From BOG-1112 sp964635325 (GTDB taxonomy: Bacteria > Bdellovibrionota_B > Oligoflexia > Oligoflexales > Bog-1112), in NCBI GenBank assembly GCA_964635325.1, contig CAZWOL010000023.1, forward strand, positions 1 through 43,684: 43,684 bases of DNA. Reading direction: 5' to 3'. The notes under the pieces were generated by a model. The model did not search any database and was not told the DNA's origin. It was given only the letters and a program-made list of their open reading frames with translations. The position numbers were made by a program, and so were the translations under genes. Each line of letters begins with the position of its first letter. Position 1 is the stretch's first letter. Positions 30,894-39,596 of the stretch are shown here, one piece after another.

Positions 30894-31740
30894 GGATACA
30901 AGTCTTTGGACACATGCCTGGAGACGGTTGTTGCAGAACAGGCTTGCAATGCTTGGTCTTGGCTACCTACTTGTGCAAGTTTTTGTCGCAGTTTTTGCAC
31001 CATGGATTGTGCGTTTTCCTTTTGCGGAGACGGATTTTAATATAGGTGCTGTAGCTCCCAACTGGGTGCATTGGTTCGGCACAGATGATATGGGCCGAGA
31101 TCTCTTTGCACGTATAGTCTATGGTTCGCGTGTTTCACTGATGGTCGGTGTGTTGGCAACAGCAGTGAGCGTTATTATCGGTGTCTTGTATGGAGCTATT
31201 GCGGGTTATGTGGGTGGACGCATTGATGGTCTTATGATGCGCTTTCTTGAGGTGTTATTTTCGCTCCCCTTTATTTTTTTCGTGATTATTTTGATGGTGA
31301 TGTTTGGTCGCAGTATCTATTTACTATTCATTGCCTTGGGTTTGATCGAGTGGATGACGATGGCCCGCATCGTGCGTGGGCAGGTGCTTAGCCTGAGGAA
31401 ATTAGACTATATCGATGCAGCTCGTGCCATGGGTGTTGGACACTGGGGCATACTTTGGAAGCATCTGATTCCGAATGTGATGGGTACAGTTGTTGTCTAC
31501 ATCACTTTGACTGTGCCTGGACTGATTCTGCAGGAGGCTTTTCTGAGCTTTCTCGGCTTTGGTGTGCAAGAACCCATGTCGAGTTGGGGTACGCTCATTG
31601 CGGATGGTGTCAATGCCATGCAAACCTATCCCTGGATGCTCTTTTTTCCCAGTCTTATGTTCATGCTGACTCTGCTTGCTCTTAACTTTCTGGGTGATGG
31701 GCTACGTGATGCCCTAGATCCTCGAAGCCAGAAAATCTGA
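30886..31740 (+). CDS. oppC: oligopeptide ABC transporter permease OppC
   Basis: The second inner-membrane permease. FGTDDMGRDLFARIVYGSR is the usual OppC start of the core, and DAARAMGVGHWGILWKHLIP is the EAA loop for ATPase contact. The end, SFLGFGVQEPMSSWGTLI with ALNFLGDGLRDALDPR, is diagnostic. Length 284 is normal. It completes oppABC; the next gene is lexA, so oppD and oppF must come from elsewhere or from a shared ATPase. Confidence 0.94.
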   Translation: MTKDTSLWTHAWRRLLQNRLAMLGLGYLLVQVFVAVFAPWIVRFPFAETDFNIGAVAPNWVHWFGTDDMGRDLFARIVYGSRVSLMVGVLATAVSVIIGVLYGAIAGYVGGRIDGLMMRFLEVLFSLPFIFFVIILMVMFGRSIYLLFIALGLIEWMTMARIVRGQVLSLRKLDYIDAARAMGVGHWGILWKHLIPNVMGTVVVYITLTVPGLILQEAFLSFLGFGVQEPMSSWGTLIADGVNAMQTYPWMLFFPSLMFMLTLLALNFLGDGLRDALDPRSQKI

Positions 31741-31782
31741 GAGCTCCTGTGACGCCGCGCTAGTTTCCAAGCTAAGAAAGCA

Positions 31783-31821
31783 TTGCATCTCTCCATGCGC
31801 TGTGTATAACGCGATGTGTAT
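31783..31821 (+). promoter_or_regulatory. lexA promoter with overlapping direct repeats
   Basis: TTGCAT (31783) and TATAAC (31805) are spaced by 16 bases, a near-consensus promoter whose transcript would have a leader of about 24 bases before lexA. GCGCTGTGTAT (31797) recurs as GCGATGTGTAT (31811), 14 bases further on, over the -10 box. This repeat is a candidate operator for autorepression by LexA, but no match to a known LexA box is claimed. Confidence 0.5.
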
Positions 31822-31840
31822 TTAACTCAGGAGATATGCC

Positions 31841-32455
31841 ATGTTGTCAGAACGTGAAAAGCAAGTGTACGCCTTTATTCGAGATTTCAATCGTCGGACC
31901 AATAAGGTCCCTTCTTCCCGCCAAATCTGTAATCAGCTCGGCTTTAAGAGTAGCCGTTCCGCACAAAACTATATCAATTCCCTCAAAGAAAAGGGTCTGC
32001 TTGTAGACCGTGAACCTGAGACCAGCTCCTATCTTCTTGCGGATGATGCGGGTCGAGCGAGTGGGCTGCACAGTGTTCCTGTCTTAGGTAAGATTGCAGC
32101 TGGGTTTCCTGCTGAGGCTTTTCCTCAACCCGAGCAGTCTATAGAATTGCCGAGTGCTTTTTTTGGTGAACCTCACGACGAAATTTTTGCCCTACAAATT
32201 GTTGGTAACAGCATGAGTGGAGACTTCATCTGCGAAGGAGACATCGCAATCATCAAGAAGCAAAGCGACGCTTTCGCAAGCGATGCTATTTTGGCTGTTC
32301 GGGTGGGTACGGACGAATTCACCTTGAAACGTTTGCACCATAAAAAGAACACCATCGAATTGGTTCCATCGAATCCCCAGTATTCTGTGGTCGAAGTCCC
32401 CTCCGAAAATGTCACTGTTATCGGCAAATACCTAGGTCTTCTCCGTCGCACCTAG
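31841..32455 (+). CDS. lexA: LexA-family SOS repressor
   Basis: A transcriptional repressor that cleaves itself when RecA filaments form. The N-terminal winged helix covers about residues 1-70 (SEREKQVYAFIRDFNRR, VPSSRQICNQLGF). The cleavage site is Ala87-Gly88 (KIAAGFP). The S24 catalytic pair is Ser124 in VGNSMSG (Asn where GDSM is commonest) and Lys163 in FTLKRL. Length 204 is typical. ATG 31841 has CAGGAG at good spacing. It is transcribed alone, downstream of oppC, from a clear promoter. No SOS target gene (recA, imuB, dnaE2) is adjacent. Confidence 0.92.
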   Translation: MLSEREKQVYAFIRDFNRRTNKVPSSRQICNQLGFKSSRSAQNYINSLKEKGLLVDREPETSSYLLADDAGRASGLHSVPVLGKIAAGFPAEAFPQPEQSIELPSAFFGEPHDEIFALQIVGNSMSGDFICEGDIAIIKKQSDAFASDAILAVRVGTDEFTLKRLHHKKNTIELVPSNPQYSVVEVPSENVTVIGKYLGLLRRT

Positions 32456-32502
32456 TTCCTAATTAGAGTCTTTGCGAAAGTCACCAGCTGTGCAAAAGCT
32501 GC

Positions 32503-32534
32503 AGCTAACTTTCTCGAGTTAGCTAAGTTATAAT
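32503..32534 (+). promoter_or_regulatory. palindrome and -10 box upstream of the YqjD-like gene
   Basis: AGCTAACT and AGTTAGCT form a perfect 8-bp stem with a six-base loop (32503-32524), directly followed by TATAAT at 32529. No good -35 is seen, as the palindrome occupies that position. It may be an operator or an activator site. The transcript would have a leader of about 175 bases, in which I see no other structure. Confidence 0.35.
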
Positions 32535-32717
32535 GGCTTTTATAGGTGATTTGCAGTAACCTTTCTTTTTTATGGGTCATTGGAAGTCTTGTGCTGTAAG
32601 GGTTTTGCGGGTTTTCTTAGGTTCTTTGCGGGATGCCCGATAACTAGATTATCCATTCGGTGCTGAATGAGCGATTGGATGATGGGCGAAAAATACGGAC
32701 GAGAAAAGGAGACCCTT

Positions 32718-32987
32718 ATGCAAAAACGTTCGAATGTCAAAAAAATGCATGTAGTACGTAAGCAACCCCAAAGATTACAAGCAGCTCTGGGCAATCTTGA
32801 GGACGCTGCAAAACGCAAATTGCTGACTTTGCAAAGCGGAATGAGTGGCAAAGTTAGGGCAACCAAAAAATTGGCGCAAACAGTGAATCGCTACGGTCAT
32901 AAAAAACCTTGGCGAGTCGCAGGAGCGGTGAGCGTGGCCTCCTTGCTCATTGGATTTTTGATGGGCTTTCGACGTGCGAGTCGCTAA
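32718..32987 (+). CDS. YqjD/ElaB-like (DUF883) small membrane protein
   Basis: An 89-residue basic protein with one C-terminal transmembrane helix (WRVAGAVSVASLLIGFLMGFRR), resembling the YqjD/ElaB family of tail-anchored, ribosome-associated proteins of stationary phase. The helical middle (LQAALGNLEDAAKRKLLTL) fits the family's coiled coil. ATG 32718 has AAGGAGA six bases upstream; the longer frame from 32667 lacks this. It is followed at once by a two-TM membrane protein gene, like the yqjD-yqjE pairing of enterobacteria. Function in this organism is inferred only. Confidence 0.68.
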   Translation: MQKRSNVKKMHVVRKQPQRLQAALGNLEDAAKRKLLTLQSGMSGKVRATKKLAQTVNRYGHKKPWRVAGAVSVASLLIGFLMGFRRASR

Positions 32988-33006
32988 TAAGGAAAGTTTC
33001 TAAAGA

Positions 33007-33510
33007 ATGCAAGATCTGATTAAGCAAATGCTGAAAGAGCTGTTTCAGATAGCTAGCAGCGAGGGCCTCAAGTTCATTCGTGAAAGTGCGGTCCTCGCTT
33101 TAGTGCGTATAGTTCAAGCTGTACGCTGGCTTTTTCTTCTCAATTGCACAGTCATTATTCTATGTTTCTTGAGTGCGCTTAGTCTTTTTCATACCCTTTA
33201 TCTGCTCGCAGAACTCTGGGATCATCCCGTTTTTATATGGACTACACCCCTTAAATTTTGTCTAACGCTGTCCGTCTTGAGTATAGGTACGCTTGCTTTT
33301 ATCGTACGTGAAAAAGTATGGGTGAGTATCTTCGGTGTTGATCAACTTGTCGATCGTTTTATACAAGATCAGGAGCGTTCTGAAGCGGCTCAGTTGCAAG
33401 ATGAGATCGAAGACATTGTTGAACGTATGGTCGAAGCCAAACTAAATGAAATGACTCGTAAGGTTAAGGTTAAGCGCAAAGCTAAGCCTAAGCTTGATGA
33501 TGAGGCTTAA
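33007..33510 (+). CDS. two-TM membrane protein, YqjE-like partner
   Basis: A 167-residue protein with two membrane helices (WLFLLNCTVIILCFLSALSL and FCLTLSVLSIGTLAFIV), an amphipathic start and a charged coiled-coil tail ending in a Lys-rich stretch. It resembles YqjE/phage-holin-III-like proteins by position and topology rather than clear sequence motifs. It lies 19 bases behind the YqjD-like gene, so the two are probably one transcript and may form a membrane complex. Convergent with the pseudo-receiver TPR gene. Confidence 0.6.
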   Translation: MQDLIKQMLKELFQIASSEGLKFIRESAVLALVRIVQAVRWLFLLNCTVIILCFLSALSLFHTLYLLAELWDHPVFIWTTPLKFCLTLSVLSIGTLAFIVREKVWVSIFGVDQLVDRFIQDQERSEAAQLQDEIEDIVERMVEAKLNEMTRKVKVKRKAKPKLDDEA

Positions 33511-33541
33511 TTTCTCGACATTTTGAAAATACCACCTGGCT

Positions 33542-34891
33542 CTAGGTCGTCTCTCCATCCTTCGGAGCTTCTGGGTTACTGGCTTCTTCTGTAGTAGTGG
33601 GATCCGCAGGAACTGTATCTTCCGAGCTTGCTACAACTTCAGGGGGTGTGCTAGGTGCTTCCGTTGTTGGCTCTACAGGTTTAGAACTCTCAGAAAGTTT
33701 TTTTTCGAGACGTTGAGCCTTTGCAAAGTCAGGTTTGATTTCCAAAGCCTTCTTCACGGCTTCCAAAGCTTCTGTAGTCTTTCCTTGTTGCTTAAACGCC
33801 AAAGCCATATTGTAATGCACAGCATGCCTATAGGTATCCGTCTTGAGTGTCCGGTGAGTTAGGTTATAGAACTTAAAAGCCTGCTCAAAGTCTTTGTTTT
33901 TTACTAATTGGATGGCAGTTGTATTGAGTAGGCCTGCGATTTCTTCTTCAGAGAGGCTGTTCTTAAAGAATTCTGCAGCTTCGTTCACATTGCCTTCACC
34001 CAATTCAAATTTTGCATACGTCTCAACAGTGCTTTGGTCGCCAGGATTGAGTTCTACGGCTTCTTGCATGTTGCTACGAGCCTGATCGGTGTCTCCCTTC
34101 TTGTAGAAGATTTCTCCGATCAGAAGCAAGCGATCCGCATTCTTTGGACTCAGCAAATCTGCAGCTTCTAAAATTTTGTGGGCTGCATCGACCTGTCCGC
34201 GTTTCATCATGACACGCGAGAGAATGGTCATCGCACGAACGTTGCGAGGGTTTTCCTTGAGTAGATCCGTAGCAATCTCCTCGGCCTTGTCAAGATCAGC
34301 TTTGCGGTAGCAGAGAGCTGCATATTCAGCGCGTACCGAAGCATCATTTGGCAATTTCTCATAGGCTTCGGTGATGATGCTGTCGATCTTCGCTTGCTCA
34401 TAAGATGTCGTGTTGTTTTGGATCGCAGCAATTTCGCTTTGAATAGGTGTGTAGTTTTGTCGAGATACTTTTGCTGCATTGATTTCACCAGCGAGATTGA
34501 GTGAAACTGCTGCAAGCGTAGAGATGCGATCAATGTGAATTTCAGCATTTAAAGCAACTAAGTCTGCAGCGATTTTATTTGTGTAGATAATTTTAAAAAC
34601 TTCTGCAAATTCGGGGTGTTTTACAAGGCTTTGGTGTAGCTTATGGTTTTGAGTACGATCGAAGGCATCCCAATCATGCATAAAAAAGCCAGCATTGGAT
34701 GACTGTAGCATTTCAATGCATTTATCATGTTCTGTGACAACCTGAGAGTCGAGCTGACAATCTCTTTTGAGAACTTCACAGATTGTGTCGCGTTGTGTGC
34801 CTTCTTTTGCAAATACAAGAACCATGGACTTGTTGAGTGGAGCAGCAGTTTCAGAGCTGCTCTCAGCTTCTTGAGGAGTCTCTTGGGTCAT
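33542..34891 (-). CDS. pseudo-receiver/TPR protein
   Basis: Residues about 20-130 look like a degenerate response-regulator receiver (MVLVFAKEGTQRDTICEVL, then FFMHDWDAFDR where the phosphoacceptor Asp would be, and FKIIYTN). They are followed by at least six TPR units (about 165-395, e.g. EYAALCYRKADLDKAEEIA and NMALAFKQQGKTTEALEAV) and an acidic Thr/Glu/Pro tail. No acidic pair is seen at the start of the receiver-like part, so ordinary phosphorylation is doubtful. Such proteins serve as scaffolds in signalling or motility. No signal peptide or membrane helix is present. Single gene; convergent with the two-TM gene. Confidence 0.65.
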   Translation of the reverse strand: MTQETPQEAESSSETAAPLNKSMVLVFAKEGTQRDTICEVLKRDCQLDSQVVTEHDKCIEMLQSSNAGFFMHDWDAFDRTQNHKLHQSLVKHPEFAEVFKIIYTNKIAADLVALNAEIHIDRISTLAAVSLNLAGEINAAKVSRQNYTPIQSEIAAIQNNTTSYEQAKIDSIITEAYEKLPNDASVRAEYAALCYRKADLDKAEEIATDLLKENPRNVRAMTILSRVMMKRGQVDAAHKILEAADLLSPKNADRLLLIGEIFYKKGDTDQARSNMQEAVELNPGDQSTVETYAKFELGEGNVNEAAEFFKNSLSEEEIAGLLNTTAIQLVKNKDFEQAFKFYNLTHRTLKTDTYRHAVHYNMALAFKQQGKTTEALEAVKKALEIKPDFAKAQRLEKKLSESSKPVEPTTEAPSTPPEVVASSEDTVPADPTTTEEASNPEAPKDGETT

Positions 34892-35006
34892 AGCTAGCTC
34901 GTGGTAGATTTCTGTCTATTGTGTTCTTAAGTAACCTAGATTTCAATATTCTACCACGTTTTTGCCAGGCTGCTTGCTGCTATTGTTAATCTTTGACCAG
35001 TGAGCC

Positions 35007-35429
35007 TTAGGGAGCTTTGATTTCGAAGTTTTCTCCGATGCCAGGAACGGTTTGCCACGTGCCGACAGCTCCGTTGTAATTCAAAGTGCTGATATCCGGT
35101 TGTGCAGGCCCTTTGGCTCCAACGACGAAGACGACGCGTGGGGTGTTTTGTTGGCTTCCGTCTGCTTTGCGACACGCAAGCGTATAAAGCAAATCGAAGC
35201 TTGTTTTTTCTCCGATCTTTAGACCGTATGTGTAGTTTTGAAGTGCGGCTAAACTAAAATTGGTGATCAACAATTTGTTTTGGTCCACAAAACCAAAATC
35301 TTGATCCAAAACTGGGGCTAATTGGCAAAAAGCAGAACTATTAGCGGAAACATTATGCCAGGTATGAACTTGGGCAAACGCAGAGGTGTGAGCAAAGAGA
35401 AGCAAAGATAGACCTAGAAATTTTTTCAC
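35007..35429 (-). CDS. small secreted protein of unknown function
   Basis: No family recognised. GTG 35429 has AAGGA six bases upstream and gives a clean signal peptide (KKFLGLSLLLFAHTSAFA|QVH). The in-frame TTG at 35456 is not supported. The 120-residue mature part is beta-rich in appearance (VHTWHNVSANSSAFCQL, LLITNFSLAAL, PRVVFVVGAKG) and has two Cys (FCQLAP, LACRKAD) that could form a disulphide. It lies between the pseudo-receiver TPR gene and the two-component pair on the same strand, with no obvious link to either. Confidence 0.6.
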   Translation of the reverse strand: MKKFLGLSLLLFAHTSAFAQVHTWHNVSANSSAFCQLAPVLDQDFGFVDQNKLLITNFSLAALQNYTYGLKIGEKTSFDLLYTLACRKADGSQQNTPRVVFVVGAKGPAQPDISTLNYNGAVGTWQTVPGIGENFEIKAP

Positions 35430-35493
35430 AGCAGATCCTTTTGTCGTAGTTTGCAAACGACTGCAAGCTACTGAACACCAAAAGGAGAGTCAA

Positions 35494-35844
35494 TCACTTC
35501 TTTCGCGCGGAAATTTCGTCGATGATTTTGCAGACACCATCAAAAAAATTAGGTTTCTTCAATACTGCTTCATATTTTGCATTGAGGTTAACCTGAATTT
35601 CTCCAGTGATCAAAACTTTTGGTATATTCGCATCGACTTTGAGAGCAATTTGGTCGCCAGTCGTGCCTGGGAGTCGATAGTCCAAGACCAAAAGATCTGG
35701 AGGACTAGACTCTATAGCTTGCAATGCTTTAGTGGGATCTGAAAAGGTTGTTATTTCCAGGGGAAGATCTAGAAACTGATCTACAAACATTTCTAACAAG
35801 TCTTGCTCATCATCGAGATAGTAAATTCTGAGTTGAGTACTCAT
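35494..35844 (-). CDS. single-domain response regulator (CheY-like)
   Basis: A receiver domain without an output domain. The acidic pair is Asp11/Asp12 (YYLDDEQD), the phosphoacceptor is Asp55 (LLVLDYRLPGT), with Thr80 (LITGE) and Lys97 (LKKP), so it should be phosphorylatable. It overlaps the upstream histidine kinase gene by four bases (ATGA), so the kinase is almost certainly its donor. With no effector domain, output must go through protein contact or a phosphorelay. Confidence 0.9.
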   Translation of the reverse strand: MSTQLRIYYLDDEQDLLEMFVDQFLDLPLEITTFSDPTKALQAIESSPPDLLVLDYRLPGTTGDQIALKVDANIPKVLITGEIQVNLNAKYEAVLKKPNFFDGVCKIIDEISARKK

Positions 35845-37445
35845 TTTCCACCTTCTATACGATTGAAGCGCAATTCAAAGCAAGTATTTGGAGCCTCTTC
35901 TACTATGCGAATTTTAGCTTTGTGATCATCAATAATACCTTTGACAATAGAGAGACCAAGGCCCGTGCCTTCTCCAACTTTTTTTGTGGTAAAGAAGGGC
36001 TCGAACATTTTTTTTGCAATCTCTTTTGGGATGCCAGGTCCAGCGTCCTCGATACGTATGACAACTTCTTCGGCTTCGTCATTTAGAGCGATTTTCACCC
36101 ATCTCTCAGCCGTTTCTTTTATGGCATCGATAGAATTGTTGATTAGATTAACCAGAACCTGTTCAATCTCTACCTCATTGCATTTGATTTTTGATTTTGT
36201 ATTGCACATCAATTCAACTTTGACATCATGGCGTTTTGCTTTTGCCTCAGTGAGGTTCATGACTTCTTTGGCAATTAAAGATAAAGTATGTATTTCGAAA
36301 GTAGATTTCTCTGCAGCGCGAGCAAATTTTCTTAGACCATTAACAATCTTTGAAATGCGTTCGCAAGATTTAGTGATCGTTGCGACTTTGCTTGTTAGTT
36401 TTGTTGGATCATTTGCAAATTTAGGAAGCTGGGCGACAGATCCCATGATGATTGCAAGTGGGTTATTGATTTCATGAGCCACACCAGCAGACATCTCCCC
36501 TAAGGATGCAAGTTTTGCAGATTGGATCGATTTAGATCGTTCGTACTCCACGGATGCCTGCAGGCGCTTTTGTTCGCTGATGTTTTCAGAGATACCTAGC
36601 AGTATACTGGGCTCACCATTGGAATCTCGCACAACAATTTTACGAGTGTGAAGAGTAACTACACCTTGAGCTGTATTGGCTGCCTCCTCAGGAATATCGA
36701 TGACTCCAAGCGAGCGACTGGCCTGTATGTCTTTTTCGCGAAAGAAATCAGCCTGCTCTTTAGGAAAGAAATCTCCATCGAATTTGCCAAGACAATCTGT
36801 AGCTTTCAATCCAAATAGTGCTTCACAGGTTCTATTCCAAATGCAATATTCGAAATTTTTCTTAATGTCTTTAGCAAATACAGCGACTGGTAGCGTGTTT
36901 AGAATGGCAGATAGAGTTCTCTCACTGTCTGCTAGTTTTTCCTCATTAGCACGCAATTTTGTAATGTCATTCACATAAACGAAGAATCCTTCAACTATGC
37001 CATTGTTCCAATCAGGTATGAAATTGACGATTATGCTGGACATCTCCTGCCGATCTACGGATTTACGTTCGAAAGAGACTAGGTTGCCACTCAAAACCTG
37101 TGCAACATATGGGGCTACCTTTGAAAAGGTCTCAGCGCCAAGTAGATCTGGCATTTTTATGCCGATGATTTCTGTAGGGCTCTTTTTAAAAAAATTCCGA
37201 TAAGCTTCGTTTGCAAAAATATTTGTAAGATTTTTGTCCCACTGCCCTATTAGAAGCGGCATGCTATTCAAAATTCTATAGTAGTCAGCACCCTCAGCGT
37301 TTCTCTCTTTTTTGAGTTTGTAATCCGAAGTTACTTTCAACAGTATTTTTGCAAGTTCGCATAGTCTTTCAGCAGTGATTGGCTTAGTTGGAGATACGCT
37401 TTCCAGCTCTTGAATAATATCGAAGATAGCGGTCATATGTGGCAT
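35841..37445 (-). CDS. PAS-domain sensor histidine kinase
   Basis: A cytoplasmic kinase with two PAS domains (about 50-170 and 175-295; second one with FEYCIWNRTCEALFG and LLGISENISEQKRL), then the dimerisation/phosphoacceptor box AGVAHEINNPL (His near 324) and the ATPase domain: N box VNLINNSIDAI, G1 IEDAGPGIP, F box FEPFFTTK and G2 GTGLGLSIV. There is no transmembrane helix, so it senses an internal signal. ATG 37445 has AGAAGGA upstream. It is paired with the single-domain regulator that overlaps its end. Nothing shows the ligand. Confidence 0.92.
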   Translation of the reverse strand: MPHMTAIFDIIQELESVSPTKPITAERLCELAKILLKVTSDYKLKKERNAEGADYYRILNSMPLLIGQWDKNLTNIFANEAYRNFFKKSPTEIIGIKMPDLLGAETFSKVAPYVAQVLSGNLVSFERKSVDRQEMSSIIVNFIPDWNNGIVEGFFVYVNDITKLRANEEKLADSERTLSAILNTLPVAVFAKDIKKNFEYCIWNRTCEALFGLKATDCLGKFDGDFFPKEQADFFREKDIQASRSLGVIDIPEEAANTAQGVVTLHTRKIVVRDSNGEPSILLGISENISEQKRLQASVEYERSKSIQSAKLASLGEMSAGVAHEINNPLAIIMGSVAQLPKFANDPTKLTSKVATITKSCERISKIVNGLRKFARAAEKSTFEIHTLSLIAKEVMNLTEAKAKRHDVKVELMCNTKSKIKCNEVEIEQVLVNLINNSIDAIKETAERWVKIALNDEAEEVVIRIEDAGPGIPKEIAKKMFEPFFTTKKVGEGTGLGLSIVKGIIDDHKAKIRIVEEAPNTCFELRFNRIEGGK

Positions 37446-37544
37446 ACCAAATCCTTCTGCTAGTGCATCTACTGTTGTCGACTTGAATTTAAGGAACTTG
37501 AGGATATTTTTGCGGCCCTAGAAAATTAATGCATTTATTAGGCC

Positions 37545-39173
37545 TTAAATCTGGAGCTTAGGAAGAGAAGTATTACCTAAAATGAGGTCGGAGGATTTCT
37601 CAGCAATCATCATTACGGGGGCATAGAGGTTTCCATTTGTAATGTAGGGCATGACCGAAGCATCGACGACACGTACTCCTTCGATGCCATGAACTCTCAT
37701 CGTCAAAGGATCGACAACAGCATCATTGCCAATACCCATCTTGCAAGTACAGGATGGATGCAGAGCCGTCTCTGCATCGCGAGCAACCCATTCGAGAATT
37801 TGTGCATCGCTTTCAACACTTGAACCTGGAGAAAGTTCTCCTCCATTAAATTCTGACATGGCATCTTGATTTAAAATTCGACGTGCACAACGAATTGCTT
37901 CGACCCACTCTCTTCGGTCTTGGTCTGTCGACAGATAGTTGAAACGCAGCTTAGGATGCACTCGTGGATCTTGTGATTGAATTTTGACATGTCCACGAGC
38001 ATCCGAATTCATCGGACCCACATGTACCTGATAGCCATGGCCACCTTTGGGTTCTGTTCCATCGTAACGTACAGCAAGCGGAAGAAAATGAAACTGCAAG
38101 TTTGGATAAGCTACATCCGTATTGCTACGAATAAAACCTCCTGCCTCAAAGTGGTTTGTTGCTGCTGGTCCCCTGCGATGAAAGAGCCACTGATAACCAA
38201 TGTAGGGTTTGCGCCACCACTTGAGAGCTGGTTGCAGACTGACCGCTTGTTTGCAGGCGTACTGAACATATACTTCCAAATGATCTTGCAAGTTTTCGCC
38301 CACACCAGGCAAGTCGTGCACAACTGGGATCTTTAGTGCTTGCAAATCTTTTGCATTGCCAACACCAGAGAGTTGTAGAAGTTGGGGGCTGTTGAATGCT
38401 CCTCCACAGCATATGATTTCTTTCGCATAGACTCGATGAAGTCGTCCATACTGCTGATATTCCACTCCGATGGCACGCTTACCCTCAAAGAGTATGCGTG
38501 TGGTCAAGGCTCGGCACTGCACCTCTAAATTCGATCGGGTACGACGCACGGGATGCACATAGGCTCGCGCTGCTGAGAGACGACGGCCTCGGTTGATGTT
38601 GCGATCGAAAGCACCAAAACCTTCCTGTTGCTGTCCGTTCACATCGCTTGTCCATGGATAACCTGCTTCTTGTGCTGCTTTGAAAAATGCTTGAAAGAGA
38701 GGATTTACGCAAGGTCCAGTCTCCAAGCTCAGAGGACCGCTAAACCCATGATAGATATCGGCACCCTGTGTCCGTGTTTCTGCTCGTATAAAATAGGGTA
38801 AGCAGTGTGCATAATCCCAGCTTTGCATGCCTGGGTCGCTCGACCATTTTTCAAAGTCTTTGGGATTTCCACGAATGTAGATCATCCCATTGATCGAACT
38901 CGACCCACCTAGTACTTTGCCTCGACCATGGAAAATGCGTCGCTGGTTCATAAAGGGTTCGGGCTCTGAGCGATAGCACCAGTCATAGAAGCGATTACCA
39001 AGCGGGTACATCAGTCCTGCAGGCATGTGGATGAAAATATCCCAAATATAATCTGGACGTCCTGCTTCGAGGAGCAACACGCGATGAGCAGAGTGAGTGC
39101 TCAAACGATTGGCTAGCACACAACCTGCAGACCCACCCCCGACGATGATAAAGTCATAAGTTTGCTTTGCCAC
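37545..39173 (-). CDS. GMC-family FAD oxidoreductase (choline dehydrogenase-like)
   Basis: A flavoprotein alcohol dehydrogenase/oxidase. The FAD-binding site is FIIVGGGSAGCVLANR. GMC signature 1 is GGSSSINGMIYIRG and signature 2 is around GGAFNSPQLLQLSGVG. The catalytic region near the end is HPSCTCKMG with NGNLYAPVMMIAEK. It resembles BetA and aliphatic-alcohol dehydrogenases; no bet gene is nearby, so the substrate is open. I chose GTG 39173 because GGAGG is at ideal spacing, rather than GTG 39179, which touches the ribosome site. Length 542 is typical. Confidence 0.88.
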   Translation of the reverse strand: MAKQTYDFIIVGGGSAGCVLANRLSTHSAHRVLLLEAGRPDYIWDIFIHMPAGLMYPLGNRFYDWCYRSEPEPFMNQRRIFHGRGKVLGGSSSINGMIYIRGNPKDFEKWSSDPGMQSWDYAHCLPYFIRAETRTQGADIYHGFSGPLSLETGPCVNPLFQAFFKAAQEAGYPWTSDVNGQQQEGFGAFDRNINRGRRLSAARAYVHPVRRTRSNLEVQCRALTTRILFEGKRAIGVEYQQYGRLHRVYAKEIICCGGAFNSPQLLQLSGVGNAKDLQALKIPVVHDLPGVGENLQDHLEVYVQYACKQAVSLQPALKWWRKPYIGYQWLFHRRGPAATNHFEAGGFIRSNTDVAYPNLQFHFLPLAVRYDGTEPKGGHGYQVHVGPMNSDARGHVKIQSQDPRVHPKLRFNYLSTDQDRREWVEAIRCARRILNQDAMSEFNGGELSPGSSVESDAQILEWVARDAETALHPSCTCKMGIGNDAVVDPLTMRVHGIEGVRVVDASVMPYITNGNLYAPVMMIAEKSSDLILGNTSLPKLQI

Positions 39174-39361
39174 GCGCACCTCCGTCTTGATTCATTTTGG
39201 CCTAACATGTGCAAGTTATCAATATGCTGGCGGAATTAATTCCTTAGTCGCGGAGGCCCATGTCGATGATGGCGCGGTAAAAATGAACTTTCATGACCTT
39301 GATCCGTGAGCTAAACTTAGACAAGTTTTACTTATCTCAATAAAAAAATCTGGAGCTATCC

Positions 39362-39469
39362 ATGGCAAAGTCACAAGAAGGCAAAAAAGAAAGCAAAGGC
39401 AAACCCAAACTCACTATCAAGGAAAAACAAGAAAAGAAAAAAGAAAAAGCCAAAGCTAAAGGCAAGTAG
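39362..39469 (+). CDS. 35-residue lysine-rich small protein
   Basis: ATG 39362 has TGGAG six bases upstream. The product MAKSQEGKKESKGKPKLTIK continues with alternating Lys and Glu, has about 17 Lys, and ends in TAG at 39469. The composition is that of small basic nucleic-acid- or ribosome-associated proteins. The excellent ribosome site, unbroken frame and codon use argue that it is real, but there is no match I can name. It precedes fadD by 127 bases, with a stem-loop between. Confidence 0.5.
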   Translation: MAKSQEGKKESKGKPKLTIKEKQEKKKEKAKAKGK

Positions 39470-39502
39470 ATCTGGTCCCCAGGCACTCTCTTTAGGATGA
39501 AC

Positions 39503-39540
39503 GACAGACGGGGATTGCCGAAGACCAAGCCCGTCCTGTC
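39503..39540. other. stem-loop between the lysine-rich ORF and fadD
   Basis: GACAGACGGG pairs with CCCGTCCTGTC with one bulge, across a 17-base loop. No T-run follows. It may be an attenuator or the end of the small ORF's message. Confidence 0.35.
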
Positions 39541-39596
39541 TCTCCTACACGAGCGCATCGCAATAATTTCCTCATAATCTTTAGGAGAGGCAGCTA

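Noticed and set aside
35941..36477. 178-residue plus-strand open frame
   Set aside because: It is antisense to the histidine kinase catalytic domain.
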